From a virus: DNA of 46,834 nt. This document shows, one piece after another, positions 33,602 to 40,718 of this stretch. The DNA is taken from IMG/VR virus record IMGVR_UViG_3300047496_000217, positions 1 through 46,834 of that record. One strand, given 5' to 3'. How positions within the stretch are numbered: position 1 is the stretch's first letter; each line of letters starts with the position of its first letter. Made by a program: the position numbers and the translations under genes. Below the pieces are notes generated by a model. It did not search any database. It saw only the letters and a list, made by a program, of their open reading frames with translations, and was not told the origin of the DNA.

Positions 33602-33808
33602 TCACAAGTTATCGAGTTCAGCAAACAGATTGTCAGCATTAACGGGAGCCTTTTTAGTTTTACCTGGTTTAGCTGTGGAGGCCGTTGACATTCTTCCAGC
33701 TCTCAAAATAGCATAGACTTCCTTGAAATCAGCCGCCGTGGCCGTTCCAGCGGAAGTCTTAGCTCTGATTTGAGCTATTTTGGATTGCTGTTCGGGACTC
33801 AATAACAC
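33602..33808 (-). CDS. Small helical protein with LFAELD tail
   Basis: 68 aa. GTG start with GAGGAG six bases upstream. The N-terminus LSPEQQSKIAQIRAKTSAGTATAADFKEVYAILRAGR is helical, the middle basic (KPGKTKKAP), and it ends NADNLFAELDNL. The same tail type ends the 201-aa and 175-aa proteins at 36550 and 40719. Small phage proteins of this design are widespread; function unknown. Confidence 0.7.
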   Translation of the reverse strand: MLLSPEQQSKIAQIRAKTSAGTATAADFKEVYAILRAGRMSTASTAKPGKTKKAPVNADNLFAELDNL

Positions 33809-33829
33809 TTAGATCTCCTCATTTTGGAT

Positions 33830-34132
33830 TCAGGCACCAGTTAAGACCCACGGCGTACCCTCCGTCGCACTAGAAGCTGGTAACAATAGAAAATCAACGA
33901 CCCGCGCAGGGTCCCACTCGCCGGCCTTCTCGTAGTAATCAATCCACGCCCTAATGCCATCCAGGGTAACGCCCTCTACCTTGAGTAGCGCGGAGCCGCA
34001 TACGGGCTTGTTGGCTGGCGTCCGCTTAAGCAGGCAGTGAGTAGCAGTTAGCCTGGCATTCTGCCGCTGCACGGCCTCGTAGGAAGCCAAGGGGACGAAT
34101 CCCAACCGCTTAGCTAGCGACTCAAGGTTCAT
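33830..34132 (-). CDS. Unknown early protein, GC-rich block
   Basis: 100 aa, helical N-terminus (LESLAKRLGFVPLASYEAVQRQNARL) followed by a mixed domain with WIDYYEKAGEWDPARVVDFLLLP. Starts with ATG overlapping the next upstream gene's stop by four bases. Base composition is more GC-rich than the surrounding early genes, shared with the next three genes. No motif recognised. Confidence 0.6.
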   Translation of the reverse strand: MNLESLAKRLGFVPLASYEAVQRQNARLTATHCLLKRTPANKPVCGSALLKVEGVTLDGIRAWIDYYEKAGEWDPARVVDFLLLPASSATEGTPWVLTGA

Positions 34133-34323
34133 TTCGTACTCTCTGAGGATGTATCACCAAGTCTCTCGCCACACCACGGGCAGTATCGAAACGGCGTGCC
34201 GTCGTAAAGCCTTGGATTCCCAGCGCGGATAGACGCCAGCACAATCGGCCCGTTCAGCTTGGGCATTGTCTCGTACCAGTCGGCACACTTGCAGCCGTCA
34301 TGTATCAAGCCTTCAGTGGCCAT
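34129..34323 (-). CDS. Zinc-ribbon-like small protein
   Basis: 64 aa with CKC and CPWCG, a rubredoxin-like knuckle (residues about 11-13 and 48-52). It overlaps its neighbours by four and eleven bases. Typical of short phage zinc-ribbon proteins; function unknown. Confidence 0.6.
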   Translation of the reverse strand: MATEGLIHDGCKCADWYETMPKLNGPIVLASIRAGNPRLYDGTPFRYCPWCGERLGDTSSESTK

Positions 34324-34483
34324 CTATCTCGCTCACAGTGACTCTAACGATCTTGAAGCCCGGCTTTAACTTCCCGCCTGGACGCCATCTCTTCGTGAGC
34401 ATCTTCCTCTTATAGGCAATCCCGTATGCCGGTGCCAAGCATGCCGGCCCCCTGACCATGTACATCAGCACCGGCTTTCTCAT
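34313..34483 (-). CDS. Short basic protein
   Basis: 56 aa from ATG 34483 to TGA 34313. Sequence MRKPVLMYMVRGPAC...YKRKMLTKRWRPGGKLKPGFK is rich in Lys/Arg. It overlaps the zinc-ribbon start by eleven bases, as neighbouring genes in this block do, which supports it, but the ribosome-binding site is weak (GGCGGG). Confidence 0.5.
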   Translation of the reverse strand: MRKPVLMYMVRGPACLAPAYGIAYKRKMLTKRWRPGGKLKPGFKIVRVTVSEIDGH

Positions 34484-34529
34484 ATACCCGCCGACCCGTT
34501 CACTGAGAGTCTAATTGGCCGACCGAACT

Positions 34530-35192
34530 TCATGCAGCTTCTTCCGTAAGTTCCAACCACTGCGCGCCCGGCACTTTCATGTCGATCAGGATTTGCACAA
34601 CCCCCTCAGCAAAAGCAGCGAGCGACGTGTCGCGAGCGGCGTCGGCGTAGGCGATGGCGGCGTCGTAAGCGGCGTCGGCAGCGTAGGCAGCGGTGTAGAC
34701 ATCGGCGGCGGTGGTGTAGGCGGCGTAGGCGGTGTCGGCGGCCTTCTTCGCCTCACGCGCGCTCTCACTCGTCGGCGCACGCTCACACAAGTCCGCTGCG
34801 TTGAGCATGGCTTCCTTCTTGTCGCTTTTGCACAGACGCGCGGCAGCTCGAAGTGCCTGCGGCACACAAGTCTGGATAGCAAGCCTTGCGCATCGCTTGA
34901 CGAACTCAATCTCGTCAAGGTTTCCAGCACTTCCGAGCTGGATCAAAGCAAGCCGCCGCAGGCCCTTGGCGCGGGCTTCATCGGATGACCAATTGGAATC
35001 GTTAAGCCGAATCTTGAGTTTGCGCAGCGACTGGGCGACGCACTTGGGGTCATCCCCATGGGGCAGCCCGAGCGCGTAGCACACGGCAGCCTCCACGCAC
35101 ATCTGTCCGGGAACTGGCTTGCCTACTCCGCTAACCAACCCGGCGTCTACCGTGGACAGAACCTTGCGGGCGATCCCAATGTCGATGTTCAT
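34530..35192 (-). CDS. Ala-rich early protein
   Basis: 220 aa with ATG 35192, chosen for AAAGG seven bases upstream; in-frame ATGs at 35261 and 35288 would add 23 or 32 residues. The first part (QMCVEAAVCYALGLPHGDDPKCV and RLNDSNWSSDEARAKGLRRLA) is a domain I recognise as recurring in phage proteins. Residues near 145-200 are a degenerate repeat of Ala with Asp/Tyr/Thr (AADAAYDAAIAYADAA). The encoding DNA is a GC-rich run of short GCG/TCG/TAG units. Possibly a helical scaffold or host-binding protein; function unknown. Confidence 0.65.
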   Translation of the reverse strand: MNIDIGIARKVLSTVDAGLVSGVGKPVPGQMCVEAAVCYALGLPHGDDPKCVAQSLRKLKIRLNDSNWSSDEARAKGLRRLALIQLGSAGNLDEIEFVKRCARLAIQTCVPQALRAAARLCKSDKKEAMLNAADLCERAPTSESAREAKKAADTAYAAYTTAADVYTAAYAADAAYDAAIAYADAARDTSLAAFAEGVVQILIDMKVPGAQWLELTEEAA

Positions 35193-35265
35193 TACATTGC
35201 CTTTCAATTGTACTTGGAGATCTGCGGTGACCTTCTGTTCGATAGACAGTGGCTCATTCATATAA

Positions 35266-35427
35266 TTACCATTTACGAGGAGGTCCAATATCGGGATTAC
35301 TACCAGGCCAGATCCCTCGTCGTCTGGTGCTGCTATCCCAGTCTAGTGGCTGTCCTTTAACCCACCAAAATGCGGTGACAAGAGTTATTAAAATAATTCC
35401 TAAAGTAATGTAAATAATCAGAATCAT
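35266..35427 (-). CDS. Small membrane protein
   Basis: 53 aa; ATG 35427 is preceded by GAAGGGAAATAAA. One transmembrane helix at the N-terminus (MILIIYITLGIILITLVTAFWWV), then a polar tail. Only one base separates it from the upstream gene's stop at 35429. Role unknown. Confidence 0.6.
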   Translation of the reverse strand: MILIIYITLGIILITLVTAFWWVKGQPLDWDSSTRRRGIWPGSNPDIGPPRKW

Positions 35428-35428
35428 T

Positions 35429-35614
35429 TTATTTCCCTTCCTCCATCTTCTCAAAAAACTCTCTCAACAGTTGACGAAAGAATTTCTGATAAGCACCACG
35501 AGGAACACAACCCTCGGCATTAGACCAAAGATAGGTATCTAATTTACCGCGTTCACTGATAGGTAAGCAGAGACACAACTCTACGCTAGGTTCAATGTTT
35601 GGTCTTCTGGGCAT
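35429..35614 (-). CDS. Small protein, unknown
   Basis: 61 aa. Contains SVELCLCLPISERGKLDTYLWS and ends FFRQLLREFFEKMEEGK. Amphipathic helix at the C-terminus. Weak ribosome-binding site. Supported mainly by neat packing against the membrane protein. Confidence 0.5.
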   Translation of the reverse strand: MPRRPNIEPSVELCLCLPISERGKLDTYLWSNAEGCVPRGAYQKFFRQLLREFFEKMEEGK

Positions 35615-35659
35615 TAGCGTGAGTTCTCTCTTTTAAATATACCTAAGGAGTCTCGTGAA

Positions 35660-36028
35660 TCAATCCTGGTCGGAAAGTTGCTCAATGAACGTCTGTTCGT
35701 GTTCGCTCTCTTTATCCAGAGGATCGGTATCAAACTTAGTAGAGCGAACGGCACTACGACTACGAGCATTTTCAATTTCCTTGTCGATGAGTTTGCGCCA
35801 ATAATCTAATGATTTATTAGAGTGACGAGCAGGATGAGTAAACCACCATATAAAGCGAGTGCCATCCTGAGCGGCATCAGATTCCTCGATAAGCCGTCGG
35901 TAGAGCGCTTTCTCTTGCAACCTGTTGGGATATTCATCATCTACCTTCTTTTGTTTCGCTTTGGCTCGAACAGCTAGTTTTTTGGCACGTTGAATTACTG
36001 AGTCGCGGAGGAATTGTTCAAGATCCAT
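35660..36028 (-). CDS. Charged helical protein, unknown
   Basis: 122 aa, strongly basic N-terminus (RAKKLAVRAKAKQKKVDDEYPNR) and acidic C-terminus (DKESEHEQTFIEQLSDQD). Has its own AACCGGGG promoter-like element 30 bases upstream. No motif recognised. Confidence 0.6.
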   Translation of the reverse strand: MDLEQFLRDSVIQRAKKLAVRAKAKQKKVDDEYPNRLQEKALYRRLIEESDAAQDGTRFIWWFTHPARHSNKSLDYWRKLIDKEIENARSRSAVRSTKFDTDPLDKESEHEQTFIEQLSDQD

Positions 36029-36052
36029 GTTGAGCCCGTTTTGTATTGCGGA

Positions 36053-36066
36053 ATTGTACCCCGGTT
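36053..36066 (-). promoter_or_regulatory. AACCGGGG element with TACAAT
   Basis: Minus strand AACCGGGG (36066-36059) is directly followed by TACAAT, a fair -10. It lies 25 bases from the ATG of the 122-aa gene. Part of the AACCGRGG family. Confidence 0.5.
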
Positions 36067-36086
36067 AACACAAGTATGTCTATCTA

Positions 36087-36410
36087 TTATTTCATGTCTT
36101 CCATTGCCCAATCGGTTGTCTTAACCGTTAGGGGTTGCCAAGGACAAAGGTCCCAACTTCCTAAGGAAAGATCCTCTCGCTTGGGAGGATCGAGCTTTTC
36201 GAGAATTGATTCGGAGAAACTTATATTGGGATGTTCTTCAACAACCCACCAGTTTTTGTATATGAGTCCATGTGTAGGAGAGTCGTAACCTATATACTCT
36301 TTTAGAGTTACTACTGAGCCTATAACTGACTGTACTTCCAGGAACGATCGAGCATCGTTATGAGTCGGCGGCAATACGATGCACTTATCTCCAACTTTAT
36401 ATTGCGGCAT
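36087..36410 (-). CDS. Unknown early protein
   Basis: 107 aa with strong AGGAGG six to seven bases before ATG. Starts MPQYKVGDKCIVLPPTHNDARSF, an SH3-barrel-like opening, and ends with WAMEDMK. No catalytic motif. Lies downstream of the terminator at 36431, so it probably uses readthrough or a weak own promoter. Confidence 0.6.
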   Translation of the reverse strand: MPQYKVGDKCIVLPPTHNDARSFLEVQSVIGSVVTLKEYIGYDSPTHGLIYKNWWVVEEHPNISFSESILEKLDPPKREDLSLGSWDLCPWQPLTVKTTDWAMEDMK

Positions 36411-36432
36411 TTTAGGATCCTCCTACTTAAAG

Positions 36433-36454
36433 AAAAGGGCACCCGAAGGTGCCC
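36433..36454 (-). terminator. UUCG-tetraloop terminator
   Basis: On the minus strand GGGCACC-TTCG-GGTGCCC (36454-36437) followed by TTTTCTTT. A perfect 7-bp stem with the stable tetraloop. Ends the transcript of the 201-aa LFAELD protein. Confidence 0.92.
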
Positions 36455-36549
36455 AGTTCCCGCTCAATCGCGGAGGCTCAAGTACGCGATCTCACTCGCC
36501 AGATGCTGCAGGGCCCATGACAAACCCTGGAGGTTGGCTATAACTGCCC

Positions 36550-37155
36550 TTAGGCAGCATCCAACTCGGCAAACAGCTCCTTCGTATCAACATGAGCCGT
36601 CTTGGCTGCACGTTCGGCCTCCAGACGCTGAACAATAGGACGCAGCTTGTCGCTATTACGCATAGCGTCTTTCTGTTCCTTGTCCTTGGTCTTGAGCCAC
36701 TCCTTGAGTGCATCGTAGGTCTTGCCAGTGGCCTCGACCAGCGCAAGGATAAGAATGGACGTTCCTGCGAACGAACCACCTTCACGCTCGACTGCCCACT
36801 CGCCGGCACTCACTCTCTCCATCGTACGTTCGACAGCCAAAATAGCATCGTCGAGTTCGTCTTCCTTATACCCTGCCGTGGCATCACCGAACTTCTGACT
36901 TGCTCCGTGGGCAGCAAAGGCATGAAGTGCGTAATGGCCATCCTTAAGAACAGCATCCATCGCCGGGGCAGTGAAGGTCAGCGTACGACCATTGATGAAA
37001 TCAATGGAGGTGCTAAGCCACTCGCCGTCGGCCGACCACTCTTCACGCTTGAGCTGGCGGCGCTTTCCTGCAAACTCTACAGTACGGCCGTCTTCCATCA
37101 CTACATTGGTGATCTTCTTCCCCGACTTGGTCTCATTGTCATTAGCTTCAGACAT
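36550..37155 (-). CDS. LFAELD-tailed early protein, paralogue A
   Basis: 201 aa; ATG 37155 chosen because GGAG lies seven bases upstream. Helical core (MDAVLKDGHYALHAFAAHGASQKFGDATAG; AVERTMERVSAGEWAVEREGGSF; LVEATGKTYDALKEWLKTKD) and C-terminus HVDTKELFAELDAA. It aligns in order with the 175-aa protein at 40719 (HG...FGDA, SG.W..REGxG, ALRxS-type helix, RA..D-ELFAEL), so the two are paralogues. It has a good sigma-70 promoter (37345-37373) and its own strong terminator, suggesting high expression early. Function unknown. Confidence 0.75.
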   Translation of the reverse strand: MSEANDNETKSGKKITNVVMEDGRTVEFAGKRRQLKREEWSADGEWLSTSIDFINGRTLTFTAPAMDAVLKDGHYALHAFAAHGASQKFGDATAGYKEDELDDAILAVERTMERVSAGEWAVEREGGSFAGTSILILALVEATGKTYDALKEWLKTKDKEQKDAMRNSDKLRPIVQRLEAERAAKTAHVDTKELFAELDAA

Positions 37156-37302
37156 TTTCATTCTCCGAAAGAAAGTGAGCATCCTTTATTTAATGTGGCG
37201 ATTACCCGTGACTCCACGATACCTACAATAATCCAAATCCATTGTTAAGTCAATCAAGCAATACCTCGGTTAATCATGTCTTCCGAAATATTGGTTAATT
37301 AA

Positions 37303-37383
37303 CCTCCCGGCCGCAAACATTGACTATCATTACAATTAATAGTCATTATAAGTAACAGTCATTGGTATGTCTGCGGCCGGAGG
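37303..37383. repeat. Nested inverted repeats around the promoter
   Basis: CCGGCCGCA (37307-37315) is the exact reverse complement of TGCGGCCGG (37372-37380); with one bulged base the arms extend to CCT/AGG. Inside, TGACTAT (37321-37327) mirrors ATAGTCA (37339-37345), and AGTCATT occurs twice (37341, 37357). The promoter lies within, so these look like operators. Confidence 0.65.
37345..37373 (-). promoter_or_regulatory. Sigma-70-type promoter
   Basis: Minus strand CAGACA (37373-37368), 17 bases, TATAAT (37350-37345). The start of transcription near 37338 gives a leader of about 180 bases before the 201-aa gene. Confidence 0.65.
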
Positions 37384-37394
37384 CCGCCGGCTAA

Positions 37395-37733
37395 CTATAA
37401 AACTTCATCTTCCTCCGGCATATCCTCTGGTTTCCTGTTCCCGGGTTCGCCGTCTGGCGTCGGCGGCTTACCATCCGGGATCCAGATTGCCATTGATCCT
37501 ACGATAGTATGCTGAGATAACATTCTCACGTGAGGGTTGTAAGCTAATCCCATAGATAGACCATCTTCGTTCACGTAAGCATCCCGCAAACGATGATTAA
37601 ACCTAACGCGAATGCGTTCAATATAACCACCGACTGCCCTCTGGATGACTTTGAGTTCAGGTTGGTCTTTCTTCTCGTGTCGAATTCGGGTTTTGGTTCC
37701 GTCTGGGTCAATTACAAGTAGTGTTCCGCTCAT
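37395..37733 (-). CDS. DUF3846-like protein
   Basis: 112 aa. GTLLVIDPDG, ELKVIQRAVGGYIERIRV, VNEDGLSMGLAYNPH and TIVGSMAIW match the DUF3846 pattern found in many phages and mobile elements; the family role is unknown. The stop of the upstream gene overlaps this ATG by four bases. The tail is Pro/Glu-rich and acidic. Confidence 0.78.
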   Translation of the reverse strand: MSGTLLVIDPDGTKTRIRHEKKDQPELKVIQRAVGGYIERIRVRFNHRLRDAYVNEDGLSMGLAYNPHVRMLSQHTIVGSMAIWIPDGKPPTPDGEPGNRKPEDMPEEDEVL

Positions 37734-38185
37734 GACTGTGCCCTTAGTGATTCAAGCCAATTGATTTCAGCATCAATGCGAGCGATAACGGTGGAGGCTT
37801 TGACCTTTTTGTCTTCGTAAGCAAGCCCACCAAAAACTGGATGTTTGTTTGACAACGCACCCAAAGCATCGTGTCCAGTAGAACTCCTGTCTCCGAAGAA
37901 CCAGTATATAGCATCCCAAGTATACTTTGACGGTTTTGACTTGTCTCGTGGAAGGAATACCAGATCAGGCCAGCCTGTTTCTAGTAGCCTAAATCCTTGC
38001 TTCTTAAACCACGGATCAATTCCTGCCCAGCCGGCGGCACACCTCGCCGTACCGCAAGCTGTCTTCTGAATCCAATTCTGCATAACTATATGCTCATTGG
38101 CTTCGTGCTCAGGTAATGAGCTAATTACCCTACGTAACTGCCGATAACGATTAAGATAAACCTTAATCTGTGTTTTACTATACAT
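37730..38185 (-). CDS. Unknown early protein with CGTARCAAGW motif
   Basis: 151 aa; ATG 38185 follows GAGGAGG by seven bases, preferred over an upstream in-frame start. Contains ACGTARCAAGWAGIDP and YWFFGDRSS. This CGT-x2-C-AGWA motif recurs in phage proteins of unknown function. Alpha-helical ends. Confidence 0.68.
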   Translation of the reverse strand: MYSKTQIKVYLNRYRQLRRVISSLPEHEANEHIVMQNWIQKTACGTARCAAGWAGIDPWFKKQGFRLLETGWPDLVFLPRDKSKPSKYTWDAIYWFFGDRSSTGHDALGALSNKHPVFGGLAYEDKKVKASTVIARIDAEINWLESLRAQS

Positions 38186-38186
38186 T

Positions 38187-38375
38187 TTAAGCCTCCTCAT
38201 TAACTGGTTTGTTCACAATCCACAATCCAGGAGTTGATTCCGTAGCCGGGCGAACCTTTATCTTTAAGGGAGCCTTTCGCTTGAACTTTGACTCTGGACA
38301 AGGTACTCCCTTACGATTTAGCTCCATCATTTTGGCCTTTCGCTTAGCCCGTAGGCGGCGCGATTCCTTGGTCAC
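38187..38375 (-). CDS. Small basic protein
   Basis: 62 aa, GTG start, AGG seven bases upstream. N-terminus KESRRLRAKRKAKMMELNRKG is strongly basic, may bind nucleic acid. Starts within the stop of the preceding membrane peptide. Confidence 0.58.
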   Translation of the reverse strand: MTKESRRLRAKRKAKMMELNRKGVPCPESKFKRKAPLKIKVRPATESTPGLWIVNKPVNEEA

Positions 38376-38473
38376 TTCATTGCCTCATGAATGTAAACAG
38401 CAATAAATATAACTACTGACGTAATCAAACACGTCAGCGACAATACCTGACTCCATGACATATCGTGATTCAC
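38372..38473 (-). CDS. 33-aa membrane peptide
   Basis: GTG 38473 with GGGGAG nine bases upstream, or ATG 38461 for a 29-aa form. Nearly the whole peptide is one transmembrane helix (VLSLTCLITSVVIFIAVYI). Its TGA overlaps the next GTG. Too short for most gene callers. Confidence 0.5.
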   Translation of the reverse strand: MNHDMSWSQVLSLTCLITSVVIFIAVYIHEAMK

Positions 38474-38596
38474 AGTTTGTAACTCCCCACTGTCACAATA
38501 CGATCCTGCCCCGTGGGCCTAACCGGCGGGAAGAAATAGTGAAAGTGAAACATCATCATTATTGCTAACACTTTAGTCTCCTACTTTAGTTAATCG

Positions 38597-38647
38597 AATC
38601 AATCCAGCAATAACCACACTCACAATGTGGTTATTACTTGGTTGATT
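38597..38647. repeat. Long hairpin, 22-bp arms
   Basis: Arms 38597-38618 and 38626-38647 match at 19 of 22 positions including a perfect inner 10 bp (AATAACCACA / TGTGGTTATT); loop 7 bases. It covers the stop of the 151-aa gene. No U-run on either strand. The surrounding 38474-38645 holds no gene I can support. Confidence 0.75.
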
Positions 38648-39101
38648 AGAAAGGATTCTCACTAACTGTAGTTACTGTTTTTACAGGCTCATCCCCGCAG
38701 CGAGTTTCGTAGATGGTTACTTCTTCCATTCGTGTGCCGACGGCTACGCGGCGACACACTGTTGAACTAAAGGATAACCAGATCCTACAATCCTCATCGT
38801 CCTTATGTTCAAAGTATCCTGAAAACGATGGCTGATTCTGCGTCGGTCGATACTCTGGCGGCTTAAATCCATTCCTTCGCAAGATCCCCCAAATCTCTCC
38901 CAGAACTGTAGCATCCCCTGCAATTGAAATATCAAATGAACCTCCTGCAATTGCAGTCCTCGTGGGATTCAGTGGTTCAATCTCAGCAATCACCGGATCC
39001 AAATACATTTTGTACTTGGCACTAAATACCCGAGTGCGCTTAATTATTTCCTGCCACTCAAGAATTTCCTTATCAGCCATTTCTTTTAGCTTACTCGTCA
39101 T
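38646..39101 (-). CDS. Unknown early protein
   Basis: 151 aa. ATG 39101 overlaps the upstream stop; ATG 39080 is an alternative giving 144 aa. An open frame extends further up but lies inside the acidic 74-aa gene. Core contains TAIAGGSFDISIAGDATVLGEIWGILRRNGF and YFEHKDDEDCRIWLSFSSTVC. No family recognised. Confidence 0.6.
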   Translation of the reverse strand: MTSKLKEMADKEILEWQEIIKRTRVFSAKYKMYLDPVIAEIEPLNPTRTAIAGGSFDISIAGDATVLGEIWGILRRNGFKPPEYRPTQNQPSFSGYFEHKDDEDCRIWLSFSSTVCRRVAVGTRMEEVTIYETRCGDEPVKTVTTVSENPF

Positions 39102-39315
39102 CTGAGTCATCCTCCATATCTTCCCCCGCATCTTCATCATCGAGTTCAAAACAGCTCTCGATGTCGTAATCATCACCATCGAGCTCCCATTCATTGGGAT
39201 CTGCAATCTTGGCCTTTTTCAAGGCCAATTGCGCCGCCTCTTCGTCATTCTCTGCATTCACCTCAACGATCAGTTTATCGAATCGTGAACGCATAATCTC
39301 TACTTGGTATCTCAT
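39091..39315 (-). CDS. Acidic small protein
   Basis: 74 aa, strong AAAGGAGAG site. Starts MRYQVEIMRSRFDKLIVEVNAENDEEAAQLALKKAK, a beta-alpha unit common in phage proteins, and ends in a run of Asp/Glu (DDEDAGEDMEDDSDDE). The acidic tail could mimic DNA, inferred. Confidence 0.65.
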   Translation of the reverse strand: MRYQVEIMRSRFDKLIVEVNAENDEEAAQLALKKAKIADPNEWELDGDDYDIESCFELDDEDAGEDMEDDSDDE

Positions 39316-39336
39316 GAGCCTCTCTCCTTTAGTTAA

Positions 39337-39528
39337 TCATCCAAAACAACAATAATCTGCCTTACACGTCCCGGCTGCCCAACACTTATCTGGTGTATGA
39401 CAGGTCGGATAGGGAGCTTCTGCTCCACAAATCTCACACTTTAAATCACCAAATCCCTTAGAAGGACGCGTATAGACCAGCGCCCATTTGTGTTCACATT
39501 TAACTGCCGATCCTGCATCTAAGTCCAT
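39337..39528 (-). CDS. Cys-rich small protein
   Basis: 63 aa with nine Cys and two His: CEHKW, CEIC, CHTPDKC, CKADYCC. Fits one or two zinc sites. AAGGA nine bases before ATG. Function unknown. Confidence 0.62.
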   Translation of the reverse strand: MDLDAGSAVKCEHKWALVYTRPSKGFGDLKCEICGAEAPYPTCHTPDKCWAAGTCKADYCCFG

Positions 39529-39530
39529 AA

Positions 39531-39932
39531 CTATTTTTCCTTGTTGCGATTAATGTATTCCGAAACTGCATCAACTCCCTCTGGTAATTCCCCAGGACCT
39601 AATGGACGATCCTTTTTAAGTCCAGGAATACGCGAGAGACTTTCCTTTATCTCTGCAGACAATTCAACTACATTTAGCAGTTCATCCGGAACTGCCATCG
39701 TAGCAGTATATCTTGCGAGTGATTCCTCAGCTGCATTCGTACTCACAACTTTTGCTGCAGAAGTATTCCAGCTTTCATTTCGTACTATTCTGCCAATCTG
39801 ACCAATTGACATTTTGTACTCACGCGCCAGCGTTCCTTGTGAGTCGCCGGCATCGTATCGCTGTCTAATTGTCAACACATCCACAGCAGTCAACTTAGCT
39901 GCCCGTGTATGTCCTGATCTAAATCTACTCAT
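39531..39932 (-). CDS. Helix-turn-helix DNA-binding protein
   Basis: 133 aa, GGAGAAG site. Residues 13-55 (LTAVDVLTIRQRYDAGDSQG...IGRIVRNESW) form an HTH like the C-terminal module of the HNH protein at 25971. The remaining part is acidic and helical (DELLNVVELSAEIKESL). Possible early transcription regulator. Overlaps the endonuclease stop by four bases. Confidence 0.68.
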   Translation of the reverse strand: MSRFRSGHTRAAKLTAVDVLTIRQRYDAGDSQGTLAREYKMSIGQIGRIVRNESWNTSAAKVVSTNAAEESLARYTATMAVPDELLNVVELSAEIKESLSRIPGLKKDRPLGPGELPEGVDAVSEYINRNKEK

Positions 39933-40267
39933 AAATCTTCTCCGTGCTTTCGCAGGTAAGCAATATGACTTCTCATTTTACTTATCGAACGAACAGCCGT
40001 ATTACACGAATAACAAATCAGTCCTCTAACTTTACCTGTTTCGTGATTGTGATCAATGCACCAAGCTGCACTACGTTTACCGTCTGTGCGCTCTAGGTCC
40101 TTACCGCAATCATTGCAGTAGCCGTTTTGTTTGACCAGTAAATGTGCCACATCTTGTGGAGTCAAGTTATAACTAAACCTCAATTGGGCTACATTATTAA
40201 AACTTCCATGCTGCTTTGCTATTCTAGCCAAGCGTATCATGTCGACGGGCGGCATTCCTGTGTCCAT
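39929..40267 (-). CDS. Endonuclease VII-like HNH nuclease
   Basis: 112 aa. NGYCNDCGKDL, WCIDHNHETGKVRGLICYSCN carry the His-Me finger active site and two CxxC zinc pairs of the T4 Gp49 endonuclease VII family, which cuts branched DNA. Start is uncertain (ATG 40267, 40255 or 40240). Shorter than T4 Gp49 (157 aa), so the dimerisation part may differ. Confidence 0.78.
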   Translation of the reverse strand: MDTGMPPVDMIRLARIAKQHGSFNNVAQLRFSYNLTPQDVAHLLVKQNGYCNDCGKDLERTDGKRSAAWCIDHNHETGKVRGLICYSCNTAVRSISKMRSHIAYLRKHGEDL

Positions 40268-40718
40268 GCGCGTATGGTATATGAAACGGGGGAGTATTGC
40301 AATGTATAAACGGGGAGAAATGGTCTATTATCACCATGTCTTCCGTTGTTATTGTCTATCCTATCCTCTATTATCTACACCATATGGCACATGACATTTA
40401 TACCATCCCCGGTTAAATCATCCCAGTGTTTGTGTGCTAAGTGTTTGATGTGAATTTATATGTCAGTAAAAAAAAAAATTAAAAAGGAACTACTACAGAT
40501 TCACACCCCAGTTTCCCTACGTAAAACAAAGCAAATCACTGAATAAATTGTCCCCGGTTTGAATATAAACATCATGTGCCATAGGATAGGAATAACAGTA
40601 GACGATGATAGTATTACTATCCAGCTTTTGCAAAAACACCCCAAAGAGACTGAATTTATACATCATTCAGTGATAATAAAAAAGCGAGGGTGTCAGTCCC
40701 CTCGCTATTCCAGTTTCG
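40268..40718. promoter_or_regulatory. Non-coding region with mirrored promoters
   Basis: TATGGCACATGA (40383-40394) and its reverse complement (40572-40583) are perfect 12-bp arms. Each has a TATAAA box (minus 40402-40397, plus 40564-40569) and an AACCGGGG/CCCCGGTT site (40407-40414, 40552-40559) next to it, so two promoters point away from a 137-bp core that contains an A11 run. The leftward one serves the endonuclease gene; no good rightward gene is seen, but a short RNA could be made. Also AAACGGGG near 40285 and 40311. Confidence 0.6.
40678..40705 (-). terminator. Rho-independent terminator
   Basis: Minus strand GCGAGGG (40705-40699) pairs with CCCTCGC (40690-40684), loop 8, then TTTTTT. 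Ends the 175-aa LFAELD gene 14 bases after its stop. Confidence 0.92.

Noticed and set aside
36592-37248. 218-aa plus-strand frame
   Set aside because: Antisense shadow of the 201-aa LFAELD gene, which has a promoter, ribosome-binding site and terminator on the minus strand.
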